Assembly (NCBI GenBank): GCA_001599975.1
Contig: BCIO01000002.1
Coordinates: 558,001-622,000, forward strand
Length of the DNA: 64,000 nucleotides
Reading direction: 5' to 3'
From: Cystobasidiopsis lactophilus
Lineage: Eukaryota > Basidiomycota > Agaricostilbomycetes > Agaricostilbales > Chionosphaeraceae
How positions within the stretch are numbered: the stretch's first letter is position 1; every line of letters starts with the position of its first letter. The position numbers were made by a program, and so were the translations under genes. Of this stretch, positions 57,528 to 64,000 are shown piece by piece. A model generated the notes under the pieces. It was not told where the DNA came from. It saw only the letters and a program-made list of their open reading frames with translations, and made no database searches.

Positions 57528-57899
57528 TCAAGCCGAACCGGGCGCAGCCTTGGGAGGCTGAGGGGACGCGTCGGGGGCAGAGGGCGAAGGCACCTCGTTC
57601 TTAGTACGGCGAGCACAGTCAGGGCAGTCCGCACAGTCGTCCTGGGGCACGATGGGCGGGATGATCCGGCGCGCGGGCGGCGGCGAGTCGCTGTCGGAGA
57701 TGCCGCCAGTTGGAACCAAACCGGGGCTGGGGATGCCAATGTTCAATGAGGACCAGTCGCGCTGCTGCCTGGGGAGTAAATCGGCCGGCAGAGAGAGCTG
57801 CGCTTGGTCCGAGGACAAAGCGGCGAGCAGCGCGTGAAATCTCTCCCCCCGCTCTTCTTCCTCCTGGCCCTCGTACTCGGTGTTCAATTTGTTGTGCAT
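57528..57899 (-). CDS. Short Pro/Ser-rich protein with CxxC pair, unknown
   Basis: An uninterrupted 123-residue frame from ATG 57899 (MHNKLNTEYEGQEEEERGER). It has an acidic start, then a leucine-rich helix (FHALLAALSSDQAQLSLPAD), a Pro/Ser-rich middle (IGIPSPGLVPTGGISDSDSP) and CADCPDCARRTKN near the end. The CxxC pair could bind a metal, but one pair alone is weak. No family is recognised. It lies just upstream of the carboxylesterase on the same strand. The frame stays open upstream to 58232, but 57899 is the first ATG followed by protein-like composition. Confidence 0.5.
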   Translation of the reverse strand: MHNKLNTEYEGQEEEERGERFHALLAALSSDQAQLSLPADLLPRQQRDWSSLNIGIPSPGLVPTGGISDSDSPPPARRIIPPIVPQDDCADCPDCARRTKNEVPSPSAPDASPQPPKAAPGSA

Positions 57900-59283
57900 C
57901 TTCTTGGTTGGTGGTAGAAGGGAAAGGGGCCAAGAGCAGGCACGAAACGATCTCGCGGTCATGCCGGACCCAGCAACACCGGTTCCCCTTTTGGGCGCCA
58001 ATGGCAGGTATGAGGGTTGATTCGCAATTAACCGCGGTCGCACCCGGCTGAGTGCAGTGCAGACCCGAATCAGCACTACGGCTGGCCGCAGGCATCCCGG
58101 ACCGGGCAGCACCACATTGAAACCTGCCTTTCGCCAGCTTGATCCGATCCACCTGAGTCTAAGAGTCAGTGCATGCCATCGTCGGCCTCCAAAGCAAGCC
58201 ATCATCCAGCAGTCATGTAGATCGGTCGTCAAATGGCTATGGCAGACAGAAGCAGTTCACGGCGAGCATTGACATTGGGCGTCCTTCTTCGATTTCTGCA
58301 ATTTGGGCGGATGGAACCGGTCCCCAGGTTGCCTGGCGTGGCCATTTCGGTCTCCTTCACAGAATCCTTCTGTGCTTGCTAAACTGAACTGGGATTGATG
58401 ACGACCTATCGCTTCTGCTCGACAACAAGAGGGCTCTCCGTGTCCTCTGCCACGGCCCGATGGTCCTCGCCACTCAGCTTTTGGTCCGGGTCGCTCACTC
58501 GCAAAACAGCTCTTATCTGATCTGTTGACAAGCTCCAATGCACCTTGGAGCACCTTGGTTGCTCGGTTGGCTTAACATTGATGCTCTTCTGCCATCATCG
58601 TCAACCTGCTGTGTGAGGGCCTGCCTTCGCTGGATCCTTTCTGGCCGTATGCCTCCTTCTTATCAATATGACGATTCGTTACTGGGTACGAGTTCGCATT
58701 GGCAGAGCTCAGACGCCGTGCCTCTTGCTTGGAATGCTTTGCTTGACCTCTTGCTTCAGCTTGCCAATTGTTCCTTTCGCCTCCAGAGCGCTTTACGCAT
58801 TCACGTCTGCGGTCTGAACTGCACGATGCTGCTACAAATCAGTGCGCTTGCCTCGCCAGACTCGGCGTGCCCGATCATTATTTCCGCAGCCTCTGTGATC
58901 GCAAGAGCCGCCATCCTCTGCCGCCGTCCTTTGGACGAGACACCATACAACTAAAGCATGAAGTCTTTTCATTCGGGAAAGAGGGGTATCAGCAGAAGGG
59001 AGGCCAGGGAAGGGAGGGCCGACCTTTCGGCAAAGCCATTTGTGACGGTTGGAGACGTTGAAGAGGAACGGGTCTCAACTCTAAATATTAGCGCTCTAAC
59101 CCATCTCTGCAACCCTTTTGAGGTCACTTCCTCATCGCGGGGGCCAACCCACCAACGCCACTGATAGCACCGCCCCGCGCCGGGCTCAAATTGAGCGAGA
59201 ATTTCGTTGCTCCTCTTTCACCACCAACTCTCAGCTTTCCTTCGCATATATAGATACACGTCGTTCGATAGACGAGAGCAGCC
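57900..59283. other. 1.4-kb gap, no supported gene
   Basis: Divergent flank of the CxxC protein gene and upstream region of the vWA gene. A TATATAG near 59247 may be the TATA box of the latter. Plus-strand frame 58538-58954 has no recognisable feature. Confidence 0.4.
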
Positions 59284-61049
59284 ATGGGGGTCAAAATGGG
59301 CAAGTCGACGCCATTCTCACCGCCCGGCGCCACAAAACTCATTCTCATTCGGCAGGCTTGTTGGTCACGGCCGTCGGGCTGGCTTTGGCCTACCGGGGCT
59401 ACAAGAAGAACAAGAAGCAACAGCAAGCTACCATCGCCTCCAGCAGCTCGTCTCACTACGGGAATGTGGCTGCCGCGGGCGCCATGGCCGGGGGTGCCTA
59501 CTTGGCCAGCTCTGGAGGATCGTCTCGCGGTCCCAACTTGAAGGATCCGGCGACCATCTATCAGCTCTTGGTCAAAGGTGTCATTGAAAGGTCGCTCCAA
59601 TCCTTCTACCCTGCCAACGGCCAGGCCCTGCACCAGGTAGGTTTAAGAATCTGTCCTCGGCCTGTGCGTCGTACTCACCAAAAGACCCAGATTGCGGCCC
59701 GAATCGCTGGAACTGGCACACTCCAAATCGTGGCCGATGAGTGGCAGGTAGGGAGGCTCGCTTTCATGGTCGGAGGTCGTTCATTAAGGAGTTGGCATGG
59801 CACGCGAGCAGATTCCAGAAGGCTACGCCCTCGACTTTGTGCCTCTGGCTCTGTACGACATCGCAGTTTTGGTCGATGACTCCGGATCCATGCAAGACCA
59901 AGCCTCTCAACGGGAGATGTTAAGCATCCTCGACGAGATCGCGTCCATCGCCTCAGCCTTCGACCCCAACGGCATCGAAGTCAGGTTCATGAACAGTGGG
60001 GATGGTGGAAACAACATTCGCAACGAGAACGACATCATCGGCTTGATCAAGCGCAACCCTCCGCAAGGTCGCACTCCCATGGGCCGAGCTTTGCGCGACA
60101 AGATCCTTCGTCCGCTGGCTCTTGACAAGATGGCCCAGCGATCATTCGCCAAGCCTCTTCTTGTGATCATTCTCACCGACGGCGCGGCCACCGACAAGGA
60201 CGAGAGGGACACTGTGCCTTACGTCGTCGCCGAGTTCCTCAGCCAGCAACGCGGCCTCTTGGGGCGGCAAGAGTCGGCCGTCTTCTTCTCCTTTGCTCAA
60301 GTCGGTCAAGACCAAGGCGCTGTCGACTTTCTTGGTAAGTTTCTTGTTGCGCCAGCTCTGAGATGTTGAGCTCACCACTTCGGCACCTCAGATTCCATCG
60401 ACAACGACCCTCGCGTTGGACCTTTCGTCGATGTGACAAGCCACCCTTCTATCGAGAAGAAGCAAGTTCTCAAGGCCTTGGACAAGAATGTGAAGGACGC
60501 TCCAGCGGACTGGAAGGAGCTCAAGCACGACCTCAAGCACGACGACCATTTGTTCGTCACCCTCTTCCGGCTGAAGCGCATGCTTGGCGCCATCGACAAG
60601 TGGTACGATCAATCGGACGATAACGCTTCCAAGCGCTGGTCTGGCGGCGACGTCAAATACAAGGCCCACTGGTCGGAGAACCCGAACGCCCTTCAGAACA
60701 TGACCAACGCCCACGGACAGCAGGGCTACTTCCAGAGCTTCAACTCTGCTCCCCAGCCTGGATATGGCGCCCCGCCGTCGTATGGGCAGCAAGGGCAGTC
60801 CTACAACACCCGCAGCGACAGTGGCTACGCGCCGCCCCAGGGCTCCTATCAAGACTACTCTTCGGGCGCTCCCAGCTACCAAGGTGGTGGCCAACAGTAT
60901 GCTCCGCCTCAACAGAGCTACGGCTACTCGCCCGGGTACCCACAGCAGCCGCCTCAAGGTAAAGCAATTTAACTTTGAGCTGTCTGTGTCGACCTTGAGC
61001 TCATTTCCTCTTAGGCTACCCTCAAGGCGGCTATGGGTCGGGGTACTAG
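59284..61049 (+). CDS. von Willebrand factor A-domain protein with N-terminal membrane segment
   Basis: Later exons are clear: up to 59636, 59691-59747, 59812-60334, 60392-60958 and 61015-61049. The start is not settled: the first ATG (59284) is in another frame from the coding stretch entered near 59357, and no phase-correct join was found. A hydrophobic segment (AGLLVTAVGLALAYRG) is followed by low-complexity Ser/Gly. The vWA domain then begins LYDIAVLVDDSGSMQ, a MIDAS motif DxSxS, with LVIILTDGAATD and FFSFAQVG later. The C-terminus is Gln/Gly/Tyr/Pro-rich (YPQQPPQGYPQGGYGSGY). Such fungal proteins are presumed to bind metal and partner proteins at membranes; the function is unknown. Confidence 0.75.
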
Positions 61050-61455
61050 GACCATGTAGTGCCTCGAAAACCTGTAATACCTTGAAGCAAACGCGTTGTT
61101 TTTGAACTCTCGTCGCGTCTATTTAGCAGAGACATCGACACGTGCAATCCAGTGGCCCTGCTGCCTTGCTCCTGCTTTCTGAGATGCAAGGGCCAATAGA
61201 GCGCGATTAGATCCCAAAAGTAGGTGACGCTCCTGACCTCCGACGTTTCTTTGTTCTCCTGACCAAACCGGAGAGCCCGCGCAGCCTCATCAAAACGCGA
61301 GATCCAGCAGTTCAATCCAATCCAAGTTGACGAGCCCCTGCCCTTTTCTCTGATTGACTGGCCAATAGAGGCAACTGCGGACTGTCAAAAACACCCGACA
61401 GATTGCGGCGCCTTCGAGCAACAACCTTGCTCCTTGACCACGGCATTTCGAGAGG
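61050..61455. other. Gap before Argonaute gene
   Basis: 3' flank of the vWA gene and upstream region of the Argonaute gene. No distinct element seen. Confidence 0.4.
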
Positions 61456-64000
61456 ATGTCAAAGCACGAGAATGAGAGCTCCTCCGGCGAGAGCGGCGGC
61501 AAGAGCGTCGAGTTGGCCTTGCGCCCTGGCGACATCAGAATGGGCGAGCCCATCGAGATAATGGTCAACGCTTTCGAGGGTGAGCGACAGCCTTTCGACC
61601 TTCGTGCGTTTGACAGCATGAATCTAAATTTCGGACACTTTTGCCCTTCTCGCCTGGCAGCCAAGTCGGTGCCAGACTACGTCGTCTACCACTACGATGT
61701 TAAGATCAGCAACGCCAACGCCAATACCCGGGGTGCAGGCGCACAAGCTCCCCGCCGACCGCCTCGACGTGGTGCTCGCGAGGGCCCACCTCCTGAAGTC
61801 TCCCGCAAGGTCATCGACAAGGTTCGTCTCTAGCTTCTCGCAGGACTTGCTTTCCAACTGACTGTCAAACCCAAAGATGATCACCGACCGTCTGATCAGC
61901 TGCAGGGTCGGCTTCGACGGCCAGAAGAACATTTACTCGCCGCGCAAGCTCACGGACGCCAACAACGGCTTCCTGCAGAAACCTCACCACTTCGAGAACA
62001 TCGAAGTTCAGATCGACGATGATGACGACGAGGAGGAGAATGGCGGTCGAGGCGGCAACGCCAACCGAAGCCGCCCTGACCTCCAGACTTTCAACGTTTC
62101 TCTGGATTTGGTCGCCAATATCAACCTCGCAGACCTCTCGCTTTTCATCAAGGGCGAAAAGAAAGAGTCCGGAGACGTTCAGGCCGCTCTTATGGCTCTC
62201 AACACCATGATCAACCACTCGCCTTGGTCAAAGTACCCCAACAAGAAAAACAGCTTCTTCCCAGCCAATGTCCAGCGTATCGCCGTCCAGGGTGGCGGTC
62301 ACGGAGGCGGTCGAGGTGGATTCGATCGCGGAGGTGCGTCGAATCAGTGGTGTGCACCGGCCTTCTTGCTCACTTTTGCCCTCATCCAACAGGTCGAGGC
62401 GGAGTAAGTTGCCTTCTTTCGCATCGATGTCGGGCAAACTGACCTCGAGATCCCCTTAAAGGGACGTGGCGGTGTGAGTGGCTTTCTATTTCCGCTCTTT
62501 TTCGATGCCTGAGGACGAATTGCCTTTACAGCGCGGCTTCGGCGGACGTGGAGGCGGACGCGGCCCCGTTCTCACCAGTACCATCGGCGCTGAGGTCATC
62601 CAGATGGGCCTCGAGATGTGGCGAGGTGAGCTTGGACGCTCGGAGCACCACTTTCAAAACCTGAAAGTCATTGATGCGATTCTCATCACAGGCTACTACA
62701 CCTCTTTGCGCCCTGCTCTTGGGAAGCTTATTATCAACGTCGACGTTGCCCACCAGCCCTTCGTCGTGGGCGGCAATCTGATCCAAATCGCCTTGGCCAT
62801 CATTGGCCAGAACGAGCCCCGCGACTTGATGGGCGCCGTCGCTGGTCATTCGGCCAATCGCCGCGACATGACCAACCTAGAACGCACTTTGAAGGGCTGC
62901 GAGATTCGCGCCGACCTCGGCCCTTCCGGTGGCTTCACCCGCCGCAAGATCAAGGAGATCGGCAAGGTCCCCGCCCGCCGCCAGATGTTCACATTGCCCA
63001 ACGGCACCGAGACCAGCGTCGAGCAGTACTGGCAGTCGCAATTCAATGTCCGCCTCCAGCACCCCGAGCTGCCATGCGTTCGCGTCTCCGCTAATGCTTG
63101 TGAGTTTTGGCGCGCATCGTCTCGAAGGCTAATAGCTCATCTCGCATCTTTCCAAAGGGTACCCGTACGCATTTCAGTTGTCCCTTTGAAACTGGTTGGC
63201 TGACTTCGACTGGACAGCATCGAGGTCTGCACGCGTGAGTATTCTTTGTTGATTCCAAATGACAAAGTGCTCACGGACGATGTCTCCTCAGTCAAGACTG
63301 GCAACAAGTTCAATAAGACTTTGACGCCCGATCAAGTGGCCCAGGCCATCAAGTTTACCACCTTGAAGCCTCAAGAGCGCGGCGACTTCCTCCGTCGCAT
63401 CGAGTTCCTCTCGCCCGACAAGAATCCGATCCTGGAGACGGCCGGCCTGTCTTTCGACAAGAACCCCATGACTGTGAAGGCCCATATCTTGCCTTCACCT
63501 GATCTCTTTTTGTGGGGTTGCTGTCTCAAAGGGTGGCCTTCTTTATCTAACGACGTGTGTGTTTAGCTCTGGACGTGGCAACGACCGCATGCCTTGCCGC
63601 ACCGCCAACGGCGAATGGAAACAAGGTTCTTTGCACTTTCACAATCCGGCCAGCTTGCGCCACTGGATGGTCATTGTTTTTGCCGACGAGTGAGTTCGTT
63701 TCCCGCCTTGACCGCCTACCCTACATCTGAAAGAGCTTCACAGCCGCGGCCGCGCCATCGCGCTCCAAGAGATCCAGGACTCCGTGGGCCAGCTGGTTAT
63801 AGCGGTCAGTGCTGCCGTTGTCTGTACAAAGAATCGATTTTCTGACTTGATGAGTGTCACAGTGCGAGAAGAGCGGCATGCAGATTGCTGACCGTTCCCC
63901 CAGGATCCACTTCAGTTCGCGTTCTCCTCCTTCATGTGTTGGTGTGGGCTCTGACTTTGTTCTTCAGCTGGTCGCGACAGTGGCAACGATGTCGAGCGCA
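61456..64000 (+). CDS. Argonaute, 3' part outside window
   Basis: Exons: 61456-61579, 61661-61821, 61877-62333, 62393-62403, 62462-62473, 62532-62625, 62692-63099, 63158-63164, 63218-63234, 63292-63511, 63567-63689, 63744-63804, 63863-63914 and 63969 to the window end. The N domain has YVVYHYDVKISN. The L1 linker has WRGYYTSLRPALGKLIINVD, leading to a PAZ domain. SGRGNDRMP and HWMVIVFAD mark linker 2/MID. The PIWI domain lies outside the window, so slicer residues cannot be judged. An Arg/Gly-rich insert (about 25 residues of GRGG/FGGRGG units) sits between the N domain and L1; two GRGG units are each their own exon of 11 and 12 nt. Exon 8 is 7 nt. It should bind small RNAs in RNA interference. 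Confidence 0.93.

Noticed and set aside
58538-58954. 138-codon ORF in the 57.9-59.3 kb gap
   Set aside because: No motif, biased Leu/Ser/Cys composition and no supporting splice or promoter structure.

Overview
The window is a gene-dense fungal chromosome segment. Almost every gene is cut by many 49-70 nt spliceosomal introns with GTGAG/GTGCG donors and CTRAC-type branch sites. Exons of 7-27 nt are common, and a few introns look GC-AG. Intron density, gene size and the gene set (soluble GAF hybrid histidine kinase, UNC93-like transporter, type B carboxylesterase, 4-hydroxyacetophenone-monooxygenase-like enzyme) point to a basidiomycete, possibly Pucciniomycotina; the lower taxon is a guess. 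I rebuilt splice junctions by eye, requiring GT/GC-AG ends, preserved phase and family similarity. Most CDS ends and exon joins are therefore explicit but unverified by RNA.

Layout. 0-6 kb: two tandem F-box/LRR-like paralogues, a secreted tandem-repeat protein in which each repeat is one exon, and a small secreted cysteine protein. 6-16 kb: DNA polymerase alpha (POL1) and a hybrid histidine kinase. 16-19 kb: another F-box/LRR-like gene and a decayed copy. 20-22 kb: divergent histone H3/H4 pair, with an odd last intron in H3. 22.9-27.3 kb: flavin-reductase-like protein and two more F-box/LRR-like genes.

27.8-43.0 kb is the most striking region: a six-gene metabolic cluster. It holds a beta-lactamase-fold esterase, an amidase, a Zn2Cys6 regulator, an UNC93-like transporter, a zinc-free MDR reductase and a Baeyer-Villiger (HAPMO-like) monooxygenase. 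All their upstream regions carry CCGGCGA/TCGCCGG sites, some as inverted repeats, suggesting control by the cluster's own regulator. The enzyme set suggests oxidation of a (probably aryl) ketone to an ester, followed by hydrolysis.

43.2-64 kb: an unrecognised multi-exon gene directly behind RPB4; a membrane/coiled-coil protein; two neighbouring helical-protein genes, one HeLo/MLKL-N-like; TMA22 and EAF7 with start codons 19 bp apart; a secreted carboxylesterase; a short CxxC protein; a von Willebrand A protein; and the 5' part of an Argonaute gene with an RGG insert encoded partly by 11- and 12-nt exons. I saw no tRNA, rRNA, CRISPR, transposon or virus-derived element.
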